Source: JBHGAV01 sp041946685 (lineage in GTDB: Bacteria; Acidobacteriota; Terriglobia; Bryobacterales; Bryobacteraceae). Taken from it: a stretch of 64,000 nucleotides of DNA. The translations under genes were made by a program, and so were the position numbers. Under the pieces are notes generated by a model. The model made no database searches. It was given only the letters and a program-made list of their open reading frames with translations, and was not told the DNA's origin. Of this stretch, positions 25,051 to 37,114 are shown in pieces. The number at the start of each line of letters is the position of its first letter. Within the stretch, counting starts at the first letter, position 1. The DNA is taken from NCBI GenBank assembly GCA_041946685.1, contig JBHGAV010000016.1, positions 7,728 to 71,727 of the forward strand, read 5' to 3'.

Positions 25051-26100
25051 CTATTTCAGCAGTTCCAGTGCCTCTGCCGCCACGCGCTCGGCCGGGACGC
25101 GAGTCATGCAGCGGTGATCGATCGGACACTCGCGCAGCAGGCATGGGCTGCAATCGACCGGCTCGCGCACCACGCGCGCCCGCGAGGAAACCGGGCCGGT
25201 GCCCACGTCATCGGTCGAGCCGAATACAGCGACCGTCGGCACATCCAGGGCCGCAGCCACGTGCATCGCGCCGGAGTCGTTGGTGAGAAACAGGCGGCAG
25301 GCGGCGGCGAGGTCGATGTATTCCCGCAGCGTTGTTTCCCCCGCGAAATTCCTGGCCGCGCAACCCCGCGCCCGCAGGCCTTCCATCACCAGTTCGGCCA
25401 CCGGCCGCTCATCCTTCGATCCGAAAACAGCTACACTGCCATCCACGGCAGCGGCCACCAGCGCCGCCGCCTCGGCGAACCGCTCCGGAAGCCATCGCTT
25501 CGCGCCGCCGTACGCTGCGCCGGGGCTGACCCCGATCACCGGGCCCGAGAGGCCAGCTTCCGCGCAGCGCTGTTCTCCTGCCACACGCGCTTCCCCCGCA
25601 GCGTCGAGCCGTATTTCGTTGATCTCCGGCAGCGCTTCGATAATCCCGGCGCGGCGCAGAAGCTCCAGGTAGTAGTAGCGCTCGTGACGAGGGGTTTCGC
25701 CTGGGGCGGGCGGGCGCACACGGTCAGTGAGCAGTAAGCCGCGCCCATCGCGATCGTAGCCGATCCGCCTGGGGATGCCGGCCAACCTGCAGATGAGCGC
25801 CGAGTCGAAAGAATTGGTGAGCAGGATCGCGCAGTCGAAGCGCCCCGCGCGCAGTCTGCGAGCGGCGCGCCACTTTCCCTTCCAGTCCGAGGCGCCGCGC
25901 CGCGCGTTGTAGAGGATGATCTCGCTCGGGAACTTCTCGCGAGCGTAGAGGTCCGCCACCCAGGGCATCGCCTGGACTGCGATGTGGACCCCAGGGAATT
26001 GCTCGCTGATGGAGCGCAGCGCGGGCAACGACATCACCGCGTCGCCGAGCCAGTTGGTGGCGCGGACAACGATCCTCGAGAATTCGATCGACGCGGGCAA
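25051..26100 (-). CDS. waaF: Lipopolysaccharide heptosyltransferase II, GT9
   Basis: This 349-residue protein has the WaaF hallmarks R-A-T-N-W-L-G-D-A-V-M-S-L-P-A-L (start) and S-P-G-A-A-Y-G-G-A-K-R-W-L-P (nucleotide region). L-T-N-D-S-G-A-M-H-V-A-A-A-L near residue 260 and V-F-G-S-T-D follow. It adds the second heptose of the LPS inner core. A Cys-rich C-terminal stretch (C-S-P-C, C-P, C-M) is common in this family. It is divergent from the adenylyltransferase gene (52-bp spacer) and leads the waaF / HldE-like / waaC / ICMT-like operon. Confidence 0.94.
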   Translation of the reverse strand: MPASIEFSRIVVRATNWLGDAVMSLPALRSISEQFPGVHIAVQAMPWVADLYAREKFPSEIILYNARRGASDWKGKWRAARRLRAGRFDCAILLTNSFDSALICRLAGIPRRIGYDRDGRGLLLTDRVRPPAPGETPRHERYYYLELLRRAGIIEALPEINEIRLDAAGEARVAGEQRCAEAGLSGPVIGVSPGAAYGGAKRWLPERFAEAAALVAAAVDGSVAVFGSKDERPVAELVMEGLRARGCAARNFAGETTLREYIDLAAACRLFLTNDSGAMHVAAALDVPTVAVFGSTDDVGTGPVSSRARVVREPVDCSPCLLRECPIDHRCMTRVPAERVAAEALELLK

Positions 26101-26152
26101 ACCTCCATCCTACAGCGGGCGGCAGGCTGAAGGCTAAAATGGAGGTGGAATC

Positions 26153-26637
26153 GTGGGCGACTTCTACACACGGGAACAGCTTGTGGCGGCGCGGGCGGGC
26201 TGGAAGCGCGCCGGCAAGAGAGTGGTTTTCACCAACGGCTGCTATGACATCCTTCATCCTGGCCACATACGCCTGCTGGAGAAGGCGCGGTCGCTCGGCG
26301 ATGTTCTCATCCTCGCGCTGAACACCGACGCCAGCGTCCGGCGACTGAAGGGCCCTTCCCGCCCCCTCATCCCGGAGGAGGATCGCGTCACGATGGCCAT
26401 GGCGCTGGAGGCGGTGGACGCCGTGACGCTCTTCGACGAAGAAACCCCGCGCGAATTGATCGCCGTTGTGCTTCCCGACATTTTGATCAAGGGCGCCGAC
26501 TGGGCCCACTTCATCGCCGGCCGCGAAGAGGTGGAGGCGGCCGGCGGTAAGGTGCTGGCGCTGCCTTTGGAGCCCGGCTATTCCACGACCGGTATCGTGG
26601 AAGAGATCCTCACACGGCAACGAGACACGGACCGGCC

Positions 26638-26641
<4 letters not shown>
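26153..26641 (+). CDS. rfaE2: D-glycero-beta-D-manno-heptose 1-phosphate adenylyltransferase (RfaE domain II)
   Basis: This 162-residue nucleotidyltransferase starts at GTG 26153. V-F-T-N-G-C-Y-D-I-L-H-P-G-H holds the H-x-G-H catalytic motif near residue 36, followed by L-N-T-D-A-S-V-R-R-L-K-G-P-S-R-P and G-Y-S-T-T-G-I. It makes ADP-heptose for the heptosyltransferases encoded on the other side of the divergent promoter. In many bacteria it is the C-terminal half of HldE. Here it stands alone, so the kinase half must be elsewhere. The stop overlaps the mfd start by 4 bases. Confidence 0.95.
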
Positions 26642-30105
<3,464 letters not shown>

Positions 30106-30145
30106 CTCGGCTGCATCCCGGGCGCGGCTGTCCGATAATGGGAGC

Positions 30146-31291
30146 ATGAGTGTCTGTGGCCGCATGTTCCTGATTTTGGCCGCCGCCGGGACGGCGCTCT
30201 CGAGCGATGTCAGGGTCGTGGAGCAGATCGTCGCGAAGGTAAACGGCGAGATCGTCACGGCGACCGAGCTTACCCGGTACCGCCAACAATTGGCGGAAAC
30301 TCTGCGCCAGCAGGGGCTGACAGGTGAGCGGCTCGCGGCCGAGATCAAAACCCGGGAGGCGGATGTCCTCCGGGATAAGATCGACGGCTTGCTGCTGGTT
30401 CAGCAGGCCAAGCAGCTCGACATCAATGTCGAGGGCGATGTCACCAAGCGCCTGGCGGAAATCCAGCGCAACGCCAAGATCTCCGACCAGGACAAGTTCC
30501 ACGACTACGTGCGCGAGCAGAGTGGGATGAGCTTCGAGGATTTCCGTCAGGAGATCCGCAATGACATTCTCAAGCAACGCCTGCTCGGCCAGGAAGTAAG
30601 CTCCAAGATCAACGTTCCGCGCGCCGAGATCGAGAAGTACTATCAAGAACATAAGAACGACTTCATGCGGGACGAACGCGTGTTCCTCAGCGAGATCCTG
30701 ATCTCCACAATCGGCAAGGACGAGAAGGAGATAATGGCCCTGGAGAAGAAGGCCAAGGATCTTGCCGAGCGGGCCCGCCGGGGAGAGCGATTCACCGAGC
30801 TCGCCCGGGACAATTCGGATTCCGATTCGGCGGCCGCCATGGGTGCGGTAGGTTCCTTTACCCGGTCGATGCTGCAACCACAGATGGTCGAACTGGTCTT
30901 CAAACAGGAGAGGGGCTTTGTCACCGATCCCTTGCGCGTCCCCAACGGGTTCCTCATCTTGAGGGTGGACGAGAAGCACACGGCGGGGCTGGCATCCCTG
31001 GAGGAAGTGCAGAACGAGATACAGCAGAGGCTCTTCGAGCCGCGCTTCGAACCGGCTGTGCGCGAATACCTCACGCGGCTCCGCATGGACGCTTTTCTCG
31101 AGATCCGGGAGGGCTTCGTGGATTCGGGCGCAGCGCCGGGCAAGGACACCACCTGGATGGAGCCCGGACAGTTGAAGCCCGAGACCGTCACCAAGGAAGA
31201 GGTCGCCAGCCGCCGGTACCGGCCGCGTCTTCTCTGGTTGATCCCTATGCCCTATATCCGGACCGTCGGGAAGGTCAGCAGCTCCAGTTGA
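30146..31291 (+). CDS. SurA-like periplasmic peptidyl-prolyl cis-trans isomerase
   Basis: This 381-residue protein has a short signal sequence (residues 1-~19, ending A-L-S-S). A helical SurA_N-like chaperone region follows (V-E-Q-I-V-A-K-V-N-G-E-I-V-T onward). A parvulin-type rotamase domain is visible around 185-285 (F-L-S-E-I-L-I-S, F-T-E-L-A-R-D-N-S-D, G-S-F). It probably assists outer-membrane protein folding. A C-terminal extension of ~80 residues contains a poorly conserved Pro/Trp segment and a short hydrophobic stretch. The next gene shares its stop (TTGA). Confidence 0.88.
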   Translation: MSVCGRMFLILAAAGTALSSDVRVVEQIVAKVNGEIVTATELTRYRQQLAETLRQQGLTGERLAAEIKTREADVLRDKIDGLLLVQQAKQLDINVEGDVTKRLAEIQRNAKISDQDKFHDYVREQSGMSFEDFRQEIRNDILKQRLLGQEVSSKINVPRAEIEKYYQEHKNDFMRDERVFLSEILISTIGKDEKEIMALEKKAKDLAERARRGERFTELARDNSDSDSAAAMGAVGSFTRSMLQPQMVELVFKQERGFVTDPLRVPNGFLILRVDEKHTAGLASLEEVQNEIQQRLFEPRFEPAVREYLTRLRMDAFLEIREGFVDSGAAPGKDTTWMEPGQLKPETVTKEEVASRRYRPRLLWLIPMPYIRTVGKVSSSS

Positions 31292-32361
31292 GCCGCCTGG
31301 CGAAGCGGATGAAATCTCCCTACATCAACGAGCTCCAGCCAAACCAATTGGCCACGGGGACGTTCCTGGTTCACGCCAAGGAAGTCCGGCAGAAGAAGAG
31401 CGGCGACCTGTACCTCTCCCTCATCCTGGGTGACCGCACCGGCGACGTGGACGCCAAGATGTGGGACGGCATCGCCGAGGTCGTGGAGACCTTCGACCGC
31501 GACGATTTCGTGCGCGTGAGGGGTTTGCTGAACATCTATCAGAATCGGCCGCAGTTCACTGTCCACAAATTGCAGCGGGTGGGCGAACAAGAAGTGGACC
31601 CGGCCGACTTCTTTCCCGTTTCCTCGCAGGATCTGGACGCGATGCGCGCGGAGCTGCGGGCGGTCATCGGCGGTATCGGGAATCCGCACTTGCGCTCCTT
31701 GCTCGAAGCGGTGTTCGGCGACGAGCAGGTTGCGCGGCTGTACAGCCGGGCGCCCGCGGCCAAGTCGGTTCACCACGCCTATATCGGCGGGCTTCTGGAG
31801 CATGTGCTGTCGCTCACGAAGCTGTGCCGGCTGGCCGCAGCCCATTACAGGGACATCGACCTGGACCTGCTTCTGACCGGGGCGTTGCTTCACGACGTGG
31901 GGAAGATCCACGAACTGACCTACGAGCGGAGCTTCGGCTACACGACGGAAGGGCAACTGCTGGGACACATCACGATCGGAATCCGCATGATCGAGGAGAA
32001 GCTGCGGAGCCTGGTCGGTTTCCCTCCGCGCTTGCGGGATCTGGTGGAACACATGGTGCTCAGTCATCATGGGCAACTCGAATTCGGCTCGCCGAAAGTG
32101 CCGTTGTTCGCCGAAGCGGTTTTGCTGCACCACCTCGATGACATGGATTCGAAGATGGAGTGCGTCCGTTCGCTCCTGGCGCAAGACCGGCAGGTGGAAG
32201 GCGACTGGACGGGGTACAGCCAGCCGTTGGACCGCACCATCCTGAAGAAGGAGCGATATCTGAACGGCGAACCGGCGCCTGTCCCCCCGCCCGCCCCCCC
32301 GAGGCCGGCCACACCGTTCGGCGAGAAATTGCTCGGCGCGCTCAAGCCCGAGGGGGCCTGA
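31288..32361 (+). CDS. YhaM-like 3'-5' exoribonuclease (OB fold plus HD domain)
   Basis: This ~357-residue protein has an N-terminal OB-fold (about residues 20-100; Y-L-S-L-I-L-G-D-R-T-G-D-V-D-A-K-M-W). A C-terminal HD hydrolase domain follows: H-H-A-Y-I-G-G-L-L-E-H near 160, L-L-H-D-V-G-K-I-H-E-L near 202 and H-M-V-L-S-H-H-G near 251. This is the YhaM/CBF1 arrangement for a Mn-dependent 3'-5' exonuclease of RNA/ssDNA. The TTG at 31288 overlaps the upstream stop. The ATG at 31309 (M-K-S-P-Y-I-N-E-L) fits the usual family N-terminus and is a good alternative start. The tail is Pro-rich. Confidence 0.88.
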   Translation: MSRLAKRMKSPYINELQPNQLATGTFLVHAKEVRQKKSGDLYLSLILGDRTGDVDAKMWDGIAEVVETFDRDDFVRVRGLLNIYQNRPQFTVHKLQRVGEQEVDPADFFPVSSQDLDAMRAELRAVIGGIGNPHLRSLLEAVFGDEQVARLYSRAPAAKSVHHAYIGGLLEHVLSLTKLCRLAAAHYRDIDLDLLLTGALLHDVGKIHELTYERSFGYTTEGQLLGHITIGIRMIEEKLRSLVGFPPRLRDLVEHMVLSHHGQLEFGSPKVPLFAEAVLLHHLDDMDSKMECVRSLLAQDRQVEGDWTGYSQPLDRTILKKERYLNGEPAPVPPPAPPRPATPFGEKLLGALKPEGA

Positions 32362-32362
32362 G

Positions 32363-32752
32363 ATGCGCAGGCCTGCTCCCCCTCGCGACATTCCACCCCC
32401 ATTGGAACTGGAGTGCCTGAAGTCTCTCTGGAAGCTCGGCGAGGCCAGCGTCAAAGACGTCCGCGAGGATCTGGCCGCGAACCGGAATCTCGCCTATACC
32501 ACTGTCATGACCCTGCTGGACCGCTTGGTGAAGAAGGGGGGCGCATCCCGCCGCAAGACCGGCCGCATGTTCGTCTACGCTCCGGTACTTCCCAAAGACC
32601 TGTTGCGCAGGCTGGCTGTGAAGGAATTGGTGGACTCGTTCTTCAACGGCTCGGAGGACGAGTTGCTGAGTTTCCTGCGAGGTCAACCGTCCGACCGCGC
32701 CGCCGGGGCCGCCGCGAGCGACGACCGCGGGCTTGACACGGCCCTGCTCTGA
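32363..32752 (+). CDS. BlaI/MecI/CopY-family transcriptional regulator
   Basis: This 129-residue winged-helix repressor has P-P-L-E-L-E-C-L-K-S-L-W at the N-terminus and S-V-K-D-V-R-E-D-L. The recognition-helix segment L-A-Y-T-T-V-M-T-L-L-D-R-L-V-K-K-G near residue 45 is also present, all typical of the BlaI family. Such repressors usually pair with a BlaR1/MecR1-type sensor protease, and none is encoded nearby. It is followed by a Ser/Ala/Asp-rich tail. It begins one base after the YhaM-like gene ends, so it may be transcribed with it rather than with its targets. Confidence 0.9.
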   Translation: MRRPAPPRDIPPPLELECLKSLWKLGEASVKDVREDLAANRNLAYTTVMTLLDRLVKKGGASRRKTGRMFVYAPVLPKDLLRRLAVKELVDSFFNGSEDELLSFLRGQPSDRAAGAAASDDRGLDTALL

Positions 32753-32753
32753 C

Positions 32754-33359
32754 CTACCATTGAACGCCGCGGGACAGTAGGTCCTGCTTCAACTGCGCTA
32801 GCGAAACGAACTGTACTGCGTCGATGCCCGCGCCAAGGGCGCCTTCGACGTTGTCTGTTCTGTCGTCGGTAAAAAAGATCTCGCCCGCGTCACAGCCGGC
32901 CCGCCGGATCGCTTCCCGATAGATTTCGATGTCCGGTTTGCGGCAACCCACCTCGAAGGAGAGTACGAACCCGTCAAAGTGTCTGACGATGGGATACCTC
33001 GCCCGCACCCAATTGAAGTGGATCGCGTCCGTGTTCGAGAGCATGAGCAAACGGTAGCGTTCGTGAAGGCTTTCGAGCATCTCGTCCGGCACGATGACCT
33101 CGGGATAGAAGATGCTGCTCCAGAGTTCCTGAAAGCGCTCAAACGTAACGTTGAGTCCGAGAAGTCCCGACACGCGGCGGGCAACTTCCACGGGTTCCAC
33201 CCGTCCGCGCTCGAACCCCTCGAACAGACCGGTTTCCTTGATGCGGCGGCGGACCTCCTCGGCAGGATATGCGCTGACGCGGGCGAACGCGTCGTACCCA
33301 CGCTGCCAGTCGAAGGGGATGAGCACCTTGCCGAGGTCGAAGATGAGAACTTGCGTCAA
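32754..33359 (-). CDS. HAD-superfamily phosphatase, YihX-like
   Basis: This 201-residue HAD phosphatase has motif I L-I-F-D-L-G-K-V-L-I, motif II L-S-N-T-D-A (about 110), the conserved Lys of motif III in C-R-K-P-D-I-E-I-Y, and motif IV F-F-T-D-D-R-T-D-N (about 164). The small helical cap after motif I is that of the YihX (alpha-D-glucose-1-phosphate phosphatase) group. In motif I the usual second Asp (D-x-D) is Gly (D-L-G), as in several YihX-type proteins. Substrate is unknown. It is convergent with the BlaI-type gene and divergent from the NfnAB-like gene. Confidence 0.85.
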   Translation of the reverse strand: MTQVLIFDLGKVLIPFDWQRGYDAFARVSAYPAEEVRRRIKETGLFEGFERGRVEPVEVARRVSGLLGLNVTFERFQELWSSIFYPEVIVPDEMLESLHERYRLLMLSNTDAIHFNWVRARYPIVRHFDGFVLSFEVGCRKPDIEIYREAIRRAGCDAGEIFFTDDRTDNVEGALGAGIDAVQFVSLAQLKQDLLSRGVQW

Positions 33360-33423
33360 TCTCCAGTTTATCAGCCGCCGTGCGCCGGGTTACGATAGAC
33401 GAAAGGAAGGATTTTTCGGCTTC

Positions 33424-35781
33424 ATGTATCAAATCTTACGGAGAGAGCAGTTTGGTCCCACTACTTTTCTGTGGGAGGTGAAGGCGCCGGATGTGGCGCG
33501 CGCCGCGCGGGCCGGCCACTTCGTGATGGTGCGGGTCGACGAGCACGGCGAACGCATTCCGCTCACGGTGGCGGACATGGATCCGGAGCGCGGCACGGTG
33601 ACGGTGGTCATTCAGGCGGTGGGTAAGACCACACGCCAAATGATGGAAATGGCCGAGGGCGAGATGATTCTGGACTTCATCGGCCCGCTGGGGCTACCCA
33701 GTGAGATCGAGCCCCTGGACGGGGCGGTCGTGCTGGTGGGTGGGGGCCTGGGAGTGGCGCCCATCTACCCGCAACTGCGTGACTACAAGAAGCGCGGCAA
33801 CCGGACCATTTCCATTATCGGTTTCCGCAGCCGCGACCTGGTCTTCTGGGAGGAACCCTTCCGACGTTACAGCGACGAGCTGATCGTCACTACGGACGAC
33901 GGCTCCTATGGACGCAAGGGCTTCGTGACTGCGGCTCTGAGTGATGTGCTGGCCGCGGACAAGGGAGTCCGGCGAGTGGTGGCGATCGGCCCTATCCCGA
34001 TGATGAAGGCCTGCGCCGAACTGACGCGGCCCTACGGCATCCCGACAATCGTGAGCCTCAACTCGATCATGGTGGACGGGACGGGAATGTGCGGTTCCTG
34101 CCGCGTGACGGTCGGCGGCAAGATGAAGTTTGCGTGCGTGGATGGCGCCGATTTCGACGGCCACGGCGTCAACTTCGATGAGCTGGCGCTCCGGCAGAAG
34201 CGATTCGAGCGCGAGGAGCAAGGATCGCTGGAGAGGTACAAGAGGGAATCCGAGCGGCTGGCGCAGCTCGGGCGAGCCCCGGATCCTCCGCCTGCGCCTG
34301 TGAGCCCGGACCGCGAACTTGTCCCCCTGCCCAAGCCGATGCCAGCGCCGGAGGGGCCCAGGGTGCCGAAGAACATCCGGACGATCCCGCCCGAACGGGC
34401 CCCCATGCCGGAACAACCCGCCGACGTTCGCGCGCACAACTTCCTCGAAGTCAACCTGGGTCTGGACCTTGACGGCGCGCTGCATGAATCGGAGCGCTGC
34501 CTGATGTGCAAGAAGCCGCGCTGCGTGCCCGGTTGCCCGGTGGGGATCGACATTCCCGGCTTCATCGCGGCGCTGGCCAGAAGGGACATCCGCGAGTCGT
34601 ACCGGATTCTGAAAAGCGCCAACTCGATGCCGGCCATCTGCGGCCGCGTGTGCCCGCAGGAGACGCAGTGCGAGGTGACCTGCATCGTGGGCAACAAGCT
34701 GAAACCGGTGGCGATCGGGCGCCTGGAGCGGTTCGTGGCGGACATCGCCATGGGCCGCGGCTGGGAGGATGAACCCGCCGTTCCGGTCGGCTCCACCGGC
34801 AAGCGCGCCGCCATCGTGGGTTCCGGTCCTGCGGGCCTGGCCTGCGCCGGAGACCTGATCAAGCGCGGCGTCGCGGTGACGGTCTTCGAAGCTCTGCATG
34901 TGGCTGGCGGGGTGTTGAAGTACGGGATCCCCGAGTTCCGGCTTCCAGACCGGATCATCGACTACGAGATCGATCAACTTCGCAAGCAGGGTGTGGAGAT
35001 CCGCCTCGACACGGTGATCGGGAAGCTGTTCACCATTCCCCAGCTCATGAACGAGATGGGCTACCACGTGGTCTTCATCGGTACGGGAGCCGGGTCGCCG
35101 AAGTTCATGGGGATTCCGGGGGAGGCGTTCAACGGCGTCTTCTCCGCGAACGAGTTTCTGACCAGAGTCAATCTGATGCGAGGTTACCAGCAGCCGATCT
35201 ACGACACGCCGGTGGGCATGGGACGTCGCGTGGCGGTCATCGGCGCGGGCAACACGGCGATGGACGCGGCGCGCGTCTCCCTGCGTATGGGGGCCGAGAA
35301 GGTGTCCATCGTATACCGGCGCAGCCAGCGCGAGTCGCCCGCCAGGGTGGAGGAACTGCACCACGCCATGGAGGAAGGCATCGAGTTTCACTGGCTGACG
35401 GTCCCCGTCGAAATCCAGGGCAACTCCTCCGGGTGGGTGACCGGCATGCGCTGCCAGAAGATGGAATTGGGAGAACCGGATTCCTCAGGCAGGCGCCGCC
35501 CTGTGCCGGTGCCGGGCTCGGAGTTCGACATGCCCATCGATACGGTCATCTACGCCCTGGGCACTTCCGCCAATCCGATCATCGCCCAAACCACGCCCGG
35601 GCTGAAGATCAACAAGTGGGGTTACATCGAAGTTGACGAGAAGACCGGCATGTCGTCGATTCCGGGCGTCTTCGCCGGCGGCGATATCGTCACCGGCGCC
35701 GCCACCGTGATCCTCGCCATGGGCGCCGGGCGGCGGGCGGCCAAGGGTATGCTGGAGTATCTCGGTCTCGGAGTTGCGTAA
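33424..35781 (+). CDS. Fused NfnA-NfnB-like protein (FNR-type reductase plus GltD-type NADPH dehydrogenase)
   Basis: This 785-residue protein joins two normally separate subunits. Residues 1-~280 are a ferredoxin-NADP reductase/DHODH-B-type flavoprotein with a [2Fe-2S] site in G-M-C-G-S-C-R-V-T and F-A-C-V-D-G (about 221-239). After a Pro-rich linker (~285-330), residues ~340-785 are GltD/NfnB-like. They have two [4Fe-4S] Cys sets (C-L-M-C...C-V-P-G-C-P near 359-371, C-G-R-V-C-P...C-E-V-T-C near 406-420), FAD site G-S-G-P-A-G-L-A and NADPH site G-A-G-N-T-A-M-D. In NfnAB the two subunits couple NADH, NADPH and ferredoxin by electron bifurcation. The ferritin-like gene follows after 9 bases. 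ATG 33424 is chosen over the longer open frame. Confidence 0.88.
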   Translation: MYQILRREQFGPTTFLWEVKAPDVARAARAGHFVMVRVDEHGERIPLTVADMDPERGTVTVVIQAVGKTTRQMMEMAEGEMILDFIGPLGLPSEIEPLDGAVVLVGGGLGVAPIYPQLRDYKKRGNRTISIIGFRSRDLVFWEEPFRRYSDELIVTTDDGSYGRKGFVTAALSDVLAADKGVRRVVAIGPIPMMKACAELTRPYGIPTIVSLNSIMVDGTGMCGSCRVTVGGKMKFACVDGADFDGHGVNFDELALRQKRFEREEQGSLERYKRESERLAQLGRAPDPPPAPVSPDRELVPLPKPMPAPEGPRVPKNIRTIPPERAPMPEQPADVRAHNFLEVNLGLDLDGALHESERCLMCKKPRCVPGCPVGIDIPGFIAALARRDIRESYRILKSANSMPAICGRVCPQETQCEVTCIVGNKLKPVAIGRLERFVADIAMGRGWEDEPAVPVGSTGKRAAIVGSGPAGLACAGDLIKRGVAVTVFEALHVAGGVLKYGIPEFRLPDRIIDYEIDQLRKQGVEIRLDTVIGKLFTIPQLMNEMGYHVVFIGTGAGSPKFMGIPGEAFNGVFSANEFLTRVNLMRGYQQPIYDTPVGMGRRVAVIGAGNTAMDAARVSLRMGAEKVSIVYRRSQRESPARVEELHHAMEEGIEFHWLTVPVEIQGNSSGWVTGMRCQKMELGEPDSSGRRRPVPVPGSEFDMPIDTVIYALGTSANPIIAQTTPGLKINKWGYIEVDEKTGMSSIPGVFAGGDIVTGAATVILAMGAGRRAAKGMLEYLGLGVA

Positions 35782-35790
35782 GGAGAGGCG

Positions 35791-36420
35791 ATGCCGTCGT
35801 TTTGTCCGAAGTGTCACAAAGTCCTGGAAGAGGACGAGATCTGCTGCGCGCAGGTGCGCTACACCTGGCGGTGCAAGGACTGCCACAAACTGACTACGGG
35901 AATCGCCTTGCCTTACGGAAGATGCTTCCTGTGCGGAGGCGAGTTGCAGGTGCTCGAGGATCGGAGCCTCGGCGATCCGAGGGAATTGCGGGCGATCCAG
36001 GAAGCGATGCAGTTCGAACTCAACGCCTTCCATTTTTACCGGATGGCTCGCGAGCGGATTCAGAACCCGCAGAACCGCATCATCCTCGAGCAACTCTACG
36101 AGCACGAGGTCGACCACCTGCACGAGCTCGAAGAAAAGTATCACGCGCACCTGGACCCCTCCGTCATCGAGCTGGAGCCGGGCGCAGAGAAGCTGCTATC
36201 CGATTGGGTGTTCCGCGGCATCCAGTTCACCGACGAGACCGCGGCGGCGCGCGTTTACGCTATGGCCATCGAAATGGAACGCCGCACCCGCGATCATTTC
36301 CGCAAGGCGGCGGCCGAGGCTGCCGAGGGCAGTCCGGACAGGCAGATCTATCTCGAGCTCGCGGCCGAAGAGGAGGAACACGTCGCGCTGCTCGAGGCCG
36401 AGATGGAGCAGTTCAAGTAG
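35791..36420 (+). CDS. Ferritin-like (rubrerythrin-type) protein with an N-terminal zinc ribbon
   Basis: This 209-residue protein has Cys pairs C-P-K-C, C-K-D-C and C-F-L-C in the first 50 residues. A four-helix ferritin-like bundle follows from about 65. Di-iron ligands are visible as E in M-Q-F-E-L-N-A-F and E-H-E-V-D-H in helix 2, then E-M-E-R-R-T in helix 3 and E-E-E-E-H-V in helix 4. Rubrerythrins reduce peroxide. It lies 9 bases behind the NfnAB-like gene and could receive electrons from it. A longer known protein class carries all three modules in one chain. Its last 8 bases overlap hisA (convergent). Confidence 0.85.
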   Translation: MPSFCPKCHKVLEEDEICCAQVRYTWRCKDCHKLTTGIALPYGRCFLCGGELQVLEDRSLGDPRELRAIQEAMQFELNAFHFYRMARERIQNPQNRIILEQLYEHEVDHLHELEEKYHAHLDPSVIELEPGAEKLLSDWVFRGIQFTDETAAARVYAMAIEMERRTRDHFRKAAAEAAEGSPDRQIYLELAAEEEEHVALLEAEMEQFK

Positions 36421-37114
36421 CGGACAGCCCGGCCAGCTTCTCAAGATTGAGCTTTCCCGTATAGATCGCCATGCCCAGGGCGGCGTGGACGTTCATGCGT
36501 TGAAGCTCAAGGACCTCCTCCATGGTGGTGATGCCGCCGGCGGCCGTCAGCTCGAGCGACGTTGCCGCGCGCAGCCGGCGGAACCAGTCCAGGTCGGTTC
36601 CCTGGAGCATCCCTTCCTTGTCCACGTAGGTGCACAGGAAGCCCGAGCAGTAGGGCTCCAGCCGCGAGATGACCTCCTCGGCCGCGAGCGAGGTGGCCTC
36701 GCGCCAGCCCTTCACCACGATCCGTCCGCCCATAGAATCGAGCGCGATGAGCAGGCGGTCACGCCCGGCAGCGGCGGCGGCGGCCGCAAGCAGCGGCTCA
36801 TTGATGCCGCCCGGGTGGAATGCGGCGGTCCCGATGATCACCTTGCGCGCGCCCTGATCCACCAGCCGGCGGGCTCGCTCGGGCGTGCGCACGCCGCCGC
36901 CGACTCGAGTGGCGGCGCGGCCGGCCAGGTATTCTACGATCGAGTCGTTCGAGCCCTTGCCGATCGCGGCGTCCAGATCGATCACCTGGATTTCGGGAAA
37001 AGCGGCGAACCGGCGCAGCAGATCCTCCGGTGAAGGGCCTTCCAGGGCCTTCTCGCGCCCCTGGACAAGCTGGACCACCTTGCCGTCCATCAGGTCGATG
37101 CAGGGAATGATCAT
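36413..37114 (-). CDS. hisA: Phosphoribosylformimino-5-aminoimidazole carboxamide ribotide isomerase
   Basis: This 233-residue TIM barrel catalyses the Amadori-type isomerisation in histidine synthesis. The start is ATG 37114, whose ATGA overlaps the hisF stop. M-I-I-P-C-I-D-L-M-D-G-K-V-V-Q-L carries the catalytic base Asp (residue 7). V-G-G-G-V-R and A-L-D-S-M-G-G (second catalytic Asp at about 126) follow. The longer open frame to 37459 is a shadow of hisF. It is the last gene of the his operon. Confidence 0.95.
   Translation of the reverse strand: MIIPCIDLMDGKVVQLVQGREKALEGPSPEDLLRRFAAFPEIQVIDLDAAIGKGSNDSIVEYLAGRAATRVGGGVRTPERARRLVDQGARKVIIGTAAFHPGGINEPLLAAAAAAAGRDRLLIALDSMGGRIVVKGWREATSLAAEEVISRLEPYCSGFLCTYVDKEGMLQGTDLDWFRRLRAATSLELTAAGGITTMEEVLELQRMNVHAALGMAIYTGKLNLEKLAGLSAT

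Noticed and set aside
33151..33423. N-terminal extension of the NfnAB-like frame
   Set aside because: It lies antisense to the HAD gene and the reductase domain begins exactly at the ATG 33424.
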